Below, piece by piece: positions 1 to 11,167 of a stretch of DNA of 35,258 nucleotides. The stretch is from Psilocybe azurescens (Eukaryota; Basidiomycota; Agaricomycetes; Agaricales; Agrocybaceae), in the NCBI GenBank assembly GCA_023853785.1, contig JAJIRX010000118.1, positions 1-35,258 of the forward strand, given 5' to 3'. The position numbers were made by a program, and so were the translations under genes. Numbering within the stretch: the stretch's first letter is position 1; each line of letters starts with the position of its first letter. The notes under the pieces were generated by a model, which did no database searches, was not told the DNA's origin, and saw nothing but the letters and a program-made list of their open reading frames with translations.

Positions 1-2
1 AT

Positions 3-293
3 TATGAGCTTATCCGAAAAGTTGACACTTGTTTCCAATCAATAGCCGGTCCCGGTGCTCCTCCAGGAAATATCGTTACGCCTGGTGGAGTGATTCGAGT
101 GTATGAGACTGACGTCGTGAGTCTTTATCCATTCCTCAACCCACCATATCCATCTTTATTCAGTTATAATTTTAGTGGGGCAACACTGCGGGTGTTATCC
201 AGTGGACTAACCCTGACTTGAGTAAGTTGAGATATCTCTTATGCTTGAAACTGAGTGGCGCTGATACTCGGTATTCACAGCGAGTTAGCATAA
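3..293 (+). CDS. 3' end of an unrecognised gene (partial)
   Basis: An open frame runs in from the window edge (3-116, 38 codons, starting YELIRKVDTCF) to a GTGAGT donor at 117. An acceptor at 174-175 leads to a second exon, 176-221 (WGNTAGVIQWTNPDL), followed by a strong GTAAGT donor at 222. Two acceptors are possible downstream. One ends the protein within three codons at 288, the other after about a dozen codons at 293. The protein family is not recognised; the visible piece has no signal peptide or catalytic motif. The plus-strand frame with good donors and acceptors makes a real terminal fragment more likely than chance. The 5' part lies outside the window. Confidence 0.45.
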
Positions 294-851
294 CTTTAGT
301 TCGGCTGGGATCGACTTATCATTTCCTGCAGGCCCCAGCTCTTAGGGTTGGCGGACGTAGGAGCGTACATCCAATATCTAACAAGCCAACAAATTGCGGC
401 TGGATTCCCGTTGGTGGATTATCCCCTCAACTACGAGTTTATAGCAAGTGCTCCTGTTTTCTTATTGTTCGTCAGTGACTAACATACATATCCCAGAAAC
501 CTGCAAATCGCCTAGCTTTTATTTTATTTTATTTATGTTTTATCTTTACTCTCTCAATTTCTCTCCTCTGATCGCCTCACGGTCCGTATCTTTGTTTTAC
601 AAATAGATAGGACGACGTACCGGACTTTATTGTAATGAAGAAGTTTTCAGGAACTCACACTAGGTAGAACATTCCAACGGCCCCGGGAATGACTGAAGTA
701 ACCCAGAAGACATGGAGTAATAGGAAGTTGGCCTGTGCGAGTTGTACGCGACTAATCTGACTTACCATGTCACCATGCTTCAGACATTATGGATGAAAGG
801 CTCCACGTCGTATGAATTTTGCGCATATATTGACACCACATTACCCACATC
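294..851. other. Intergenic region without a recognised gene
   Basis: This stretch lies between the 3' end of the partial plus-strand gene and the 3' end of MSS1 on the minus strand, so both flanking genes converge on it. It holds T-rich sequence (around 515-560) that would suit 3' untranslated regions. The short open frames here look like chance. Confidence 0.5.
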
Positions 852-3011
852 CTACTTCCCGATACAAAATCACGGAAAAGAGCGTCTAACACGTCTTCGA
901 CGCCGATATCGCCCGTGACGCGACCAACAGCTTGAGCCGCATATCTAAGCTCTTCTGCGGCCAGCACAACGTCTTCGGGCGCTGCGATGAAATAAGCATT
1001 AGCAAAGGTGAAGTTATGGGGAAAGATACAGAAAAACGCACGTAAAGCGAGAAAGGCTTCTAAGAACTTACAGGCGGATTCGAGGTGTACTCGATGCCGA
1101 GAGCGTGTTATGAGTGGCGCGTGGGTTTTGGTATCATCGATCTCGAACCTAGAGAAGTGAATAAGATACAGGACGCAAGGGCAAGGGCAAGGAACGTTGC
1201 TCCTTACTGAGTCTTCAGGGCCTTCGCAAGGCCTTGCACGAACGCGTGTGTTCCCTCGCCGCTCGCTAGACTGGCGCACCATGACCGGCTTAACAGGTCA
1301 TTTGAATCGAACACGGTTTGCAGATCTTTACTGGCCACCAGGTCCGATTTGTTGAACAAAAATATGTCGTTGGTGTGACGAGATTGCGGATATCCTGGGG
1401 GATTATAGATTGCCCTTTGGCTGCTGCATCTAGGACCTCTGGGAGTGGAAGAACGCAAAGAGAGATATCGGCAGCTTTGATCCTGCGTGGTATTAGGAAG
1501 GGCACGGCGACAATGTATACAAAAGACTTACGCATCTATACCTCGTTGAACGCCAATGACTTCCACGACGTCTTCAGCTTCGCGGATGCCAGCGGTGTCA
1601 GCGACGACGACCGGCAGCCCTCCAATATCCAGCGTAAGCTCTAGCACGTCTCGTGTGGTCCCAGGAATGGAAGTGACAATTGATGCCGGGCGGTTTGCTG
1701 TAGCATCCTAGTCAGACACCGTTGGATAAAGCAGATACGAAATTAGTCACCTAGATAATTGAAAAGACTGCTTTTCCCAGCGTTGGGAGGCCCGAAAATG
1801 GCCATTTTGATTCCTGAACGAATCACTTCACCACGTCGATTGTCGGATAGATGCTTTTGGATTGTAGAATAGAGCTCAGAGGCCTCGACCTTTGCTACTC
1901 TGAAAATGAGAAGGAATGGAGTAATTCGAGCAGGGAAATTCTACCTTGTTCGTATACGCCTTCTTCGATGTCTTCTCCTTCTCCAAAGTCGATCAAGGCT
2001 TCCACCTGGGACAAGCAATGGATGATTTTGTTCCGCAGTGCTTCGTATTCGGCTCGAGTTTCTCCCTAAATAGAAGTTTAGTGGTGGATTGGAAAAGTAG
2101 GGATACACTAACCCCAGCTCCTCCCAAAGCCCACACCCTTTGTACTTCGGTATCAGCCTCGATTAGGTCGTGCAAACCTTCAACTTGGGTTAGATCGAGG
2201 CGACCTCCAAGAAGGGCTTGTCGTGTAAATTCTCCCGGCTCTGCTGGACGTAATTGCGGAAACGCAGAAAGTGCAGAAAGAAGAGCAGAGACAAGAGCTC
2301 TACCAGAGTGGATATGTAGTTCCAACGTAGGAAGTGTCGTATACGAGTACGGAGCTGCAATGTGTTGTTAAAATCAAAAAGTCAAACTGTGTAATAACCT
2401 GGGATTGACACACCTCGAAAATACACAGCTAGGCCGTCGTCTATCAACGTCTCATTATCTGGATGCACAATTCGACATCGTTGCAATTTCCAGGGTATCG
2501 GGTCTCGCAGTAGCTTGTCTGAGTTATGAGAGCGGAGCATACGCTTCCACACCTTTAGTGCATCCGGTCCCGAAACGCGCACAATGGCTACACCACCTTT
2601 TCCTGGCGGTGTTGAAAGCGCGTATATGGTTTGCCTCTGTGCATCTGTGGTCACCAAGTTGGTAAATGTTCTCCGTCCCCTGCCTTGATATGAGTTCCTG
2701 TAAGTGTAAGCAGTATCTTCGACAATACTTCGGCTCGATGGACCGATTATCGAGACACGATAATGAGGCTTCGGAAGAAGAGATATTGAGGTTCTGTGCG
2801 AATATCTAGTCACCGACTTGGTGATCGTCCTACGTCCATGAGAATTTTTAGGTTTACATGCGTTCCCAACACTATATCTGGCGGTTGTATGGATCCATGT
2901 GTGCAGTTGTCGGCCTATGGTGGACATGAAAAGAGTTCTGTCTCCAAAATATGCACGTGGATTGCAAGGAATCCCACGACTCCCAACCCAAGCCATCGCT
3001 AAGCTTATCAT
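852..3011 (-). CDS. MSS1: Mitochondrial tRNA modification GTPase MSS1 (MnmE/GTPBP3 family)
   Basis: With its MTO1-type partner this GTPase installs the C5 substituent on wobble uridine of certain mitochondrial tRNAs (family knowledge). The precursor has an N-terminal stretch of about 110 residues rich in Arg, Ser and Thr, as expected for mitochondrial import. The TrmE N-domain follows ([20 protein letters not shown]), then the helical domain ([27 protein letters not shown]). The G domain has GPPNAGKSS (P-loop, near 1790), PGTTRD, DTAG and NKSDL. Exon 1 is 2414-3011; about eight introns can be placed. The first Met at 3011 was chosen; an internal Met near 2927 is possible. The frame breaks twice by one base: at TT 1370-1371, just before the NKSDL strand, and at AAAA 866-869. 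The second removes the family's hallmark C-terminal CIGK from the frame, though its codons and a TAG at 852-854 are present. The gene is divergent from CNB1. Confidence 0.93.
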
Positions 3012-3095
3012 TTAATTTCTGATTCCCCTTCTCTCGCACCACCGAGTCCTCGTTTCCAAAAGTAAAGAATATTGAAAGCTCTTCGATAGTCAAAA
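3012..3095. promoter_or_regulatory. Shared divergent promoter of MSS1 and CNB1
   Basis: Only 84 bases separate the MSS1 start (minus strand) from the CNB1 start (plus strand), so both promoters and 5' leaders must sit here or overlap the coding ends. No clear TATA box is seen. If MSS1 starts at the internal Met near 2927, the gap becomes about 170 bases. Bidirectional function is inferred from the arrangement only. Confidence 0.55.
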
Positions 3096-4072
3096 ATGGG
3101 TCAATCACGTATGTGTTCATTCTATAAATGCCCGCCTGGTTTATACTGATCATGCGACACCTGCAGCTTCTCAGTTCATGGAAGACATGGAAAGGCGTTC
3201 CAATTGTTCGTCGAGACGGATCATACTACCTACGAACTTGCTTAACCTATGTTGTTCGTACAGTCACCCAACCGGAATTGGAGAGACTGAAGAAACGCTT
3301 TATGAAGCTGGACAGGTACGCGGGTCCTTGCTTTGTGTTATCTTTCCAGTACCAATGAAGCGCCGACGACAGCGATGGTTCGGGATCTATCGATCGCGAA
3401 GAATTCTTGCAAATACCTCAGATTGCGACCAATCCCTTGCCTCCCGGATGATCGCCATCTTTGACGAAGAGTGCGTATCTGTTGCTCCATCGAAGCTTCC
3501 ATTGCCTTACCCAACTTGAACTCTTTGTTAGTGGTGGGGAACAGTTGATTTCCAAGAATTTGTTGGTGGTCTGAGCGCTTTCAGCAGTAGAGGAGGCAGG
3601 GAAGAGAAACTTAAATGTCAGTACTTCGCTGTGCTAATTCAGACATGCTGAATGATCCAATTGCTCTTTCTCCCCCCCAACCTCATCGCGAAACCAACAT
3701 GTTACATCATTCAATTGTCATCTCAGTCGCCTTCAACGTATATGATGTTGATCGAGATGGTTTTATCTCTAATGGAGAACTCTTCCTCGTGCTCAAAATG
3801 ATGGTTGGAAACAACTTGAAGGTACGTCTACCTTTCCACCTAACGTCCGTTCCCGCTGACGTCTCATCCAAACAGGACCAACAACTACAACAGATTGTTG
3901 ACAAAACAATCATGGAGGCAGATCAAGATGGTGATGGAAAGCTCAGCTTTGAAGAATTTGCTCAGACGGTAGCCAACACGGTACGTTACATGCACGCCTT
4001 CCTTTGTTCTTAACTCACTCCGGCAATCAACAGGATATCGTGAAACAGATGACCCTCGAAGACCTGTTCTGA
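3096..4072 (+). CDS. CNB1: Calcineurin regulatory subunit B (EF-hand protein)
   Basis: This is the regulatory subunit of the Ca2+/calmodulin-dependent phosphatase calcineurin, which acts in stress and calcium signalling. The exons are 3096-3108, 3167-3205, 3264-3315, 3373-3470, 3532-3616, 3727-3821, 3876-3980 and 4034-4072. The protein starts MGQSPSQF, a typical N-myristoylation site. EF-hand loops are visible at [13 protein letters not shown], a second interrupted loop, [13 protein letters not shown] and [13 protein letters not shown]. It ends with the conserved MTLEDLF. At about 175 residues it has the normal family length. The frame is broken twice by one missing base: at CCC 3434-3436 (before the [10 protein letters not shown] stretch) and at GGGG 3536-3539 inside the second EF-hand. 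For a protein this conserved, a consensus error is the likelier cause. Confidence 0.96.
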
Positions 4073-4572
4073 TTTGCTGTATCGTCGGGCAAATATATCT
4101 TTCTATCATCAACATGAAACCTACAGCAACAGCAACCTCACACAAATCCTCTATCGATTCTCGCTACCAATTGACTGTGGCCAGAGCATACCCACTCATA
4201 CCCTACCACCTCAACTGTTACTTTACATCCGCCCACAATGCCACCGACATCCTCTTTTGATTGTTCAACCATCACATCAACGACATATACCAAATTTAAT
4301 CAAGGTCACAAAGACGGCTGAATGATAATTGAACGATGATACCTTTGTTTAAATGTAGCAGTGTCTGGCGATCCTCTTTCTCTCTTTCCTCTTGGTACTC
4401 TCATACGGTAATCGTTCCTGCGCTCCTGTACTTTTTTTGGTGATAGTCGTTGTTGTATTCAGGTTATAAAGAAGAATTAATGAAACTACGCTTCTCGAAA
4501 TCATATCATATATGCATTGCGCAACTGGATTTTATTCCCCGCAAATGTATATACTGGGCCCTAGTTAATCCC
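4073..4572. other. 3' region of CNB1, no gene seen
   Basis: Convergent space between CNB1 and the small minus-strand gene. It includes the likely 3' untranslated regions of both. The open frames here lack splice structure or family features. Confidence 0.5.
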
Positions 4573-4955
4573 TCACCACCGAGCCTCTCTGGGGCCCGCG
4601 GGTCTCGGTGGCCGCACTGGGATGAAAACTCTCCCATTGTTTTTGGGGTCGTAGACCTCTGGTCCACGATATGGATTGGGCCCAGTGTAGACCTGCCGTT
4701 GAAAGCGTCAGCTGAAAGAACTATTGATCATTGCCTACTCTCAACTTACCGGGTTAACGATCGTCACAGAGCCAAACTGAAGGACTGGGCTGGCTCTTTG
4801 AGTCTCTAGTCTGGCCTAATAAATGTTGTTAACTTATAAAGAATGAGCTAGGAAGGACTATGATGACGGCGTACCTTTGCTCGCTCCATTCTGGACTTTT
4901 CCCTGTAGGTGAAGGGGTGCTTGGCAAATTCGATGAGTGAGGTTTTGGAGACCAT
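4573..4955 (-). CDS. Unrecognised 88-residue protein, three exons
   Basis: Three exons join in phase 0 throughout: 4875-4955 (27 codons), 4750-4815 (22 codons) and 4573-4692 (39 codons plus TGA). Donors are GTACGC and GTAAGT; acceptors are TTATTAG and GGCAG. The protein begins MVSKTSLIEFAKHPFTYREK, has a charged helix-prone N-terminal third, and ends in a Pro-, Arg- and Gly-rich tail (FIPVRPPRPAGPREARW). It has no signal peptide, no membrane segment and no Cys. A TATAAA on the minus strand at 5046-5051 lies about 90 bases upstream of the ATG. I do not recognise the family. The clean splicing without any frame break, and the promoter, argue that it is a real gene. Confidence 0.72.
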
Positions 4956-5423
4956 GATGGAGAAGATGTGATAACTTGATAATGGTGTGTGCGTTTGCTC
5001 AGTTCTTGTTGCTGTTAAATGTTCAATGAACTCGCCCTTTTATCCTTTATATGAATAGGAGATCTGAACTAAAACCTGTTCTCAGTGAACCCTTCTGGCC
5101 ACCCCTGTTTCTCAGTGTCTGCGACTTTGGTTTCTCCTAACTATCTCCTTTCGCACACCCTGAAGTAACATTACGCTCTGGCATGTCTGGAGCTCGCAAT
5201 ACTCCTGAGGGTTGGCATCCTATACGCACACTATCCTGCACAGCACCGTCATGTCAGTGACTTAGAACGCGTAATTGACTGTCGGAGGTATTTCAGCACT
5301 TGTGATGTAATGAAGCTCATCCGAAAAGGAGATCTCATTTTCGAGCCATTAACTTTCTATCAACATACAATACAATACTTATCTACTTAAATAACCTACA
5401 TACCGGATTAACAGTTGACCAGG
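4956..5423. other. Intergenic region between two minus-strand genes
   Basis: Contains the TATA element of the 88-residue-protein gene and, nearer 5400, the 3' region of the P450 gene. No other gene or repeat is seen. Confidence 0.5.
5046..5051 (-). promoter_or_regulatory. TATA box of the 88-residue-protein gene
   Basis: The minus strand reads CATATAAAGG here, about 90 bases before the ATG at 4955, a usual spacing for a fungal TATA element. Confidence 0.45.
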
Positions 5424-8305
5424 TTAAACCTTCACCTCATCCATTCGTCCCCAAAGTCCTCCCTGAGAATCATCATAATAAAAAAATCAGTATCTGCCAC
5501 CACTGGAAAGACACCAAAAACGGGAAAAAACCGACCTTGACAAAGAGCGTAAGATGCATTGCGGGCCTAATCTTCTCTGTCGCCTTTCTTCCACCATCGA
5601 AAGCCCAGCTCGCAGGAGGCTTGCTGTCATCGGGCTGAGCATCAGGGGCGAGTCTGAAGTTGGTGAATTGTTGCAACAATTTGACAAGGAAGAAGGACGC
5701 TTCCTGCAGCGCGAACTGTCACAGTAGTGGAAAGAAAAAAAAAGGAGAAGAGAAATTCAGTAAGACAGAATACGTCGAAAGAAACGCAGAATACGCACCT
5801 GTTGGCCGAGGCAAATGCGAGGACCTGCATTGAACGGGAGGAATATGTATGGGTTGGGTGTGAGGTACTTGTGTACGCGCTCGTCTAAGAAGCGGTCGGG
5901 ATCGAATTGGAGAGCTAGTCGAGGGACAGAACGCATCAGTTCGTGGCTCCATCAGCATGTACGTTGTAGAAATCAAACCACATACCATCAGGGCCCCATA
6001 AATCTGTTCTGCGCTGCATATGGAAAACGCTGTAAAGAATTCTAATGATTGACAGAAGAATGACATACTCGTTAGTCAAGCTCACAAATTAGGCGGCGGA
6101 GACACAAACTAACTAACCTTGTATGCTTTGGCACATAGTATGGCTTTGATCCAGGTGTCCTTGAAGTCAAAATAACAGGCTCCATTGCCATGCTAGAAAA
6201 AAAATTGTGAGCAAAATAAAATCATGTATGTTTTTGGAGAAGAGATATACCGGCTGTTGAAAGGTCTATGTCGCATTCTGTGATTAGCTAAAGATACAAA
6301 ACATTTCAATAATTCTTACACTGGTGGGTAAAGCCTCAAAACCTCTGAATAAATTAACATGCTTGAGTCTCAAAATAATTACCAGATAGGTGGATGAGGA
6401 CGGACCATTAACGAACGCCCGCATATACTTCATATCTCGGAGGTTCTCGTATGTAGGTCGAGCGGCCGGACCGACAACGTCAAGAATCTCCCTACGGAGA
6501 CGTTGAGCAATTTCTGGATGTTCCGCGAGCATGTAAAATGCGTATGTCAACGTGGTTGATGTCTGCAATGTAATACGCGTGAGTCTCAGGACAGATGGGC
6601 AAAGCGGTTATGAACTTACCGTATCGCGTCCTGCTACGAGGAGATTAATCATCTATAATGACGACAATATGATCAGAAAAATAGTGTTAGTTAGGATGGT
6701 GTAGCAATGTTACCTCGTCTTTAAGGACCTCGAAATCTGTTTAGAGTGTATCCACATGAATTCGATATACGACCAATGAAAAGCGGAAAGAAAGCCAACC
6801 TTGCGTTTCCTGTACCAAATTAGAAAGCAGTGTCTCCCCTTCTTCGTCAACCTTTCCACCCCGAAGTTCTTTCTGCTTCTTCTCGTCCAACGCCTGCCGC
6901 AAAGGACGCTCGATAAACTCTTCCAAGGTCTTTCTTAGAGGCGCGATTTTATCCCCCAGAATTCTCCCATAGGCCAATTGGGGCCCATGCGAGAACGGTG
7001 AGCGATTTGAATCTGAGCCGTCAAAAACGCGTCAGCGAACACATTCGAAGGGTGATTCATGTATTCAGACGAGCTCTGCACTTTCGACTCTGGGGAATAG
7101 GGAAGACCGGCGGAGAGGGATTGGACATCATGCCCGAAGAGGTATTGGGTGGCAGAGTCAAGTGTGAAGCGCGATGTCAAATCCTAGAAACGGTGTTAGC
7201 ATATGAATCGGGAAATATAAAAGAGCGGGTGGGGCAGCAGGCAAACCGCAGACTGCGCAGTGGATACTAACCTGGATATCGACAGCATGGCCTTCGGCTA
7301 GACGTTCCTTGGCAAGTTTGAGCGCTCGGTCGGCGTGATCCTCGAAAATGTCGAAATCGCTGATTCGGTCACGAGTGAAGAAAGGGCGAGTCATTGTTCG
7401 GTGGAATCTATGTAGGGGCGTTGACTATCAGTACAGCAAGATTGGAAAAGGTCAAATAACATACTTCCACATGGGACCTAAATGATCCCATAAGATGTTT
7501 AGTGTCGCCTCGGAAACCATGTATGAAGCAAGACGCACCATCGGTATTGAACACACCGATCCCAAGGAGGGATTTCATCTGGCTAAATAAGATAGGGCCT
7601 GCCGGAGGACATGAGTATAGAATAAAGAACTATAGTAAGGAGGAACTACCTTTGCCGAAAGATTCGAATTGCGTAGCAAGAATAGCCTGTATCACAGCAC
7701 CGATAAGTCTATGAACTGAGATGAGTCTTTGACGGCATTCACTTTAAAATGATCCGGTTCGAAAGTAATGATCTATAATTTTCTTTGAGCAGGATGAACA
7801 GTCTGAACTACGTAGGATAGCTTACTCGATTATCGGATACGAGCCTCAATTGGTAGGCATTTCCGTACGTCTCTTTCCATTTCAAAATCAAATCCCCTAA
7901 GAATAGTCACTGAATGGTTGGTTCGGCACAGGCAACGCCAGCACGCTGGCACTCACCTGGATATCCCGTCTTGAGATCCTTAATGAAGGCTGACATTATT
8001 GACAACCCCGCAAAGCCAGGTCTTTTCTCTTCCACATGAGGAAGCACGAACGCGCCGCTTGCTGCTGCGGCCTTCGCGACGACGTATCTCGTGTAATAGC
8101 GTTGGAAGATGGAGAGAAGCGGACGCGCCAGCAGGCCTGCAGTGATGTATAACCACGTCGGTACAGAGTGCTCTAGAAAGACCGCATCGAACCGCAGAAT
8201 GGCCAGTACGACGGCAGGAGGGCCAAAGAAGAAGGGCAGTAATTTGAAGATGTATAGAGGCCCTGGTGCGATGATCATCGTGCTTCGTAATGGAATGGGT
8301 TCCAT
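5424..8305 (-). CDS. Cytochrome P450 monooxygenase, CYP63-like
   Basis: A heme-thiolate monooxygenase, probably membrane-anchored in the endoplasmic reticulum. About 18 small exons can be joined, starting [20 protein letters not shown], with a hydrophobic N-terminus. Landmarks in order: [17 protein letters not shown] (C-helix region), AGRDTTSTT (I-helix oxygen-binding motif, near 6620-6660), EVLRLYPPV (ExxR of the K-helix, near 6350), VPFNSR, FDPDRF, and the heme-ligand loop [15 protein letters not shown] near 5810-5845. It ends [14 protein letters not shown] at 5424. The length, about 590 residues, and the PGPLYIF start resemble basidiomycete CYP63 and related families; the exact family needs comparison. 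One base is missing at CCCCC 6953-6957 (G5 on the coding strand), between the GEFWG and [10 protein letters not shown] stretches. All catalytic motifs are intact. The substrate is unknown. Confidence 0.93.
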
Positions 8306-8988
8306 TGGAAGAGAACTATAGCTTCGAGTTGGGAAAATGCAAGCACTCGGGCTTTAAGGTAGTTGTGCGTTGGGTTATTTTGGCCAAGAAGACCAGAAAT
8401 AGAGCTGTAGGACTTTGGGCGCTGTTGCGTTCTCCCGAATTGTTTCAGGGACGCTTTATATGCACGGGTGTGGGCATTTTTGTGTAATGCGTGACCGTTT
8501 ATATTGATTGGTAGATCGGCTCTAGGGTCGCAGAAACTAGTAATCCGGTCTCATAACTGAATTGTGTGGGTCAAAGCACGGAATTGTTCTTCAAACGAAG
8601 ATCGGAAAGCATAGCCAAAGGTAATCTTTTACGGGAGGTCATCAAAACTATGACGTTCTCGTCCGGAGACTGACCGAGGATAAGCATGGATGACAAGAAC
8701 GACAATCCCTAAGTTTGGCATTTGCCGTGATTTAGAGTGGCGATACCCCAGGACGTCACTGAAAAGAAGCAGAAACTTGAGAAATTGCTTAGCCAATTCG
8801 GCATTTCTTGGTAGGAACCGGTTAACGTTCTGTGCCGATGCGATTTACCGGTAGAGATGTCACAGCTATGGGTGGGTCACCGAGCGCTATTGACTCTCCA
8901 GCCGACTTGACCGACGAATGCAAGAAACGCACTATAGGAAGACCACAAACCGGTACAATAATACATTACATCGATATATTTACAATAA
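8306..8988. other. Intergenic region upstream of the P450
   Basis: The P450 promoter must lie here, next to the 3' end of the transporter gene. No convincing gene, repeat or TATA element was found. Confidence 0.45.
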
Positions 8989-10445
8989 TTATTCTGTCTT
9001 CCCTTTTTCCTTCACCGGGCCTTTCTTCTGGCTTCCGATGGTGTACCCAATGGTCCCAAGCATAACCAAGCATGCTCCTGCCCACATCATCCTGTTGTCC
9101 ACCTGCTGACGGCGCTTTGTCGTCTCCAAACTGACAAGGCCTGTGCCAAGGGAGCTTAGAATAGAATCGAGGTCGATCCCGAAAAGATTCGCCGACAATC
9201 CCTCCTCGGGGATTGTAAGACCAAGCAGCAGAGCGACCTGCTTGAGACCGCGGAGCGCAAGGTTCCATGATTCCGCGCCGACTTTGGATATCCCGATTAC
9301 GCTGATGATAAGGCTCACAGCCTTGCGCACGACGAGCACGAGCGTAACCGTGAGTGCACTGACATGCGTCGTCAGCCTGTGCACACCTGCAATGCAGAGA
9401 AGCTGCGTAACGGTGTTGAGCACAAGGGGCAAGTAAATGTGCGGAATCGAGAGCGAGAGGACGATTGGGCTCGCTCCAGAGTTGTCAGTAAGAGTTGGTT
9501 GAGTGATCGATAACAACGAGACGTTTTCTGATTGCCGGAAAACATGGATGGGTAGGTGAGGAAGTGAGTACGGTGGAACAATGTTCATGGGAAGCCCAGC
9601 TGTTAGGTTTGTTGTAGTTGGAATAGAAATAGGAAGGTTGAACTGAGATCGAGGACCCACTGAGCTAAGCTCATGCATCTGGGCGGCGAGGTTAGGCAAT
9701 AGAGGGAGAAACATAGGGAGGCCGAGGAGGTGAAGGTAAAACATAGACTCTTGCCATTGAGGAGGAATATCTGATGAACCTCCATTTCCGGTGGGCTTCG
9801 TAGTGAGAGTAGGCCGGCCGTACTTGGTGAACGACCAATCTTGAACTAGGCCGAGTGCTCCTGAGAGCACAAGGGCCGAAGTCAAGATTCCAATGCCCTT
9901 TGCATAGGTATATGTATTCGCAATGGGCGTCCCCTTCGACGAGGAAGGTTGGGCAGAAAGGGTAGTAATTATAACTCCAAAGGTGACTAGGAAGACTGAC
10001 AGAACCTGGGTCGTTGTGTATCTAGATAATAGGAAGGTGAGACGTTCTAGCTAATGCAGCAATAGACATACCTTTTCTTCGAGATCAACCAACCAAAAAT
10101 CAAGCTAATCATAAGACCCCCACTTCTAAAGATAATATGGACAGCCATAGGAATGTCATAGGCAAAGGCTGCATTGTTGAGTAGCGAAATAAGGTAAAAT
10201 AACGCGACCTGAATAAGATACGCAGTAATCGGCACCCTTCGTGGCCGAAACCTGGGACCAAACCGTGTCCACACAAGGAATTTGGGTAGCCCATGTAAAG
10301 CAATAATCATGAACTGAAGAAAGGTCAGTACAGATCCGGCATGTGGATTTTGCGATGTAATTTGTTCCAAAGTGATTGCATTGCTGCAACAACCACCAAA
10401 GATGAGAGAAAGCGTCGTGAGCCAGCCGGAAAATATAGATAACAT
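8989..10445 (-). CDS. Nucleotide-sugar transporter, UAA family (YEA4/SLC35B4-like)
   Basis: Predicted antiporter moving UDP-sugars (UDP-GlcNAc and/or UDP-xylose in the closest families) into the ER or Golgi lumen. Two exons, 10072-10445 and 8989-10021, give an uninterrupted 468-residue protein. It shows about ten hydrophobic segments. Near the N-terminus are GGCCSNAITLEQI and the PKFLVWTRFGPRFRPRRVPI loop. The stretch NNAAFAYDIPMAVHIIFRSG is typical of the family, and GALGLVQDW starts the second half. A long Pro/Ser/Thr-rich loop in the middle (about 100 residues, around 9450-9700) is larger than in yeast Yea4. The C-terminus is lysine-rich and probably cytosolic. This is one of few genes here with no frame break. 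The substrate cannot be decided from the sequence. Confidence 0.9.
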
Positions 10446-11167
10446 AGTCGTCTAGAATGTTAACGTATCACCAGCGGATGCCGATGTACGATTTAGAAAG
10501 GTTTAAACAGGTAGATGGGTTGTATCAATGGTGAGAGACATTGTCGCAGTGGTCGGAATATAAAGACAATTCATTGTCAGGGACTCAGTGCCGCACTGAA
10601 AACGCGGGGCAAACACGTAGACAATAGTCACGTGTAGGGCCGGACCTGCACTGGGCTGGATCTCGGCAGCTACTCGGCGACAGCGGGGTTTCAAATTTCG
10701 TCAGTCGTGCTCCTTTTGAACCTTTCGTTCATCATCATTATCATGTCTCAAGCTGGTCTACATTACTAACCACGGTGGACTACCCGCCAGTTAAGTCCTA
10801 TGTTTCAAAATAGATATGACCATTGCATGACATAGCTGGCTTCCATTAAGCTAATATAATCCTCAAACCTCAGGTTTCACTGCTCACTTGAGCACACGTG
10901 GTGCATATCAAAATCGAATGCGATCCCCTAGACTCAACGAGCCATATGTCCAAGTATAGGGATCTTCTATCTATGAATCATGATATCATTGACAGCTTAT
11001 CGTACGAGAGATATCGCATTTGGGATCTTGTCCCCTAACTGGGGCCGGAGTCCGGAACCAGGTATGATGTCAGATCTGCATAGATTGCGTTTACGTTCTC
11101 CACAGAGTCGACAGACTTTAGGATTTAACCCAAGTAGTGCTCCTTGCTTCTTCTCACTATACTCGAA
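10446..11167. other. Divergent intergenic region, transporter and F-box-like gene
   Basis: Holds the promoters of the minus-strand transporter and the plus-strand F-box-like gene. The open frames are short and overlap on both strands without splice structure. No repeat was seen. Confidence 0.45.

Noticed and set aside
852..4072. MSS1 and CNB1 as pseudogenes because of frame breaks
   Set aside because: Both are otherwise fully conserved to the last residue, and the breaks follow a window-wide single-base pattern.
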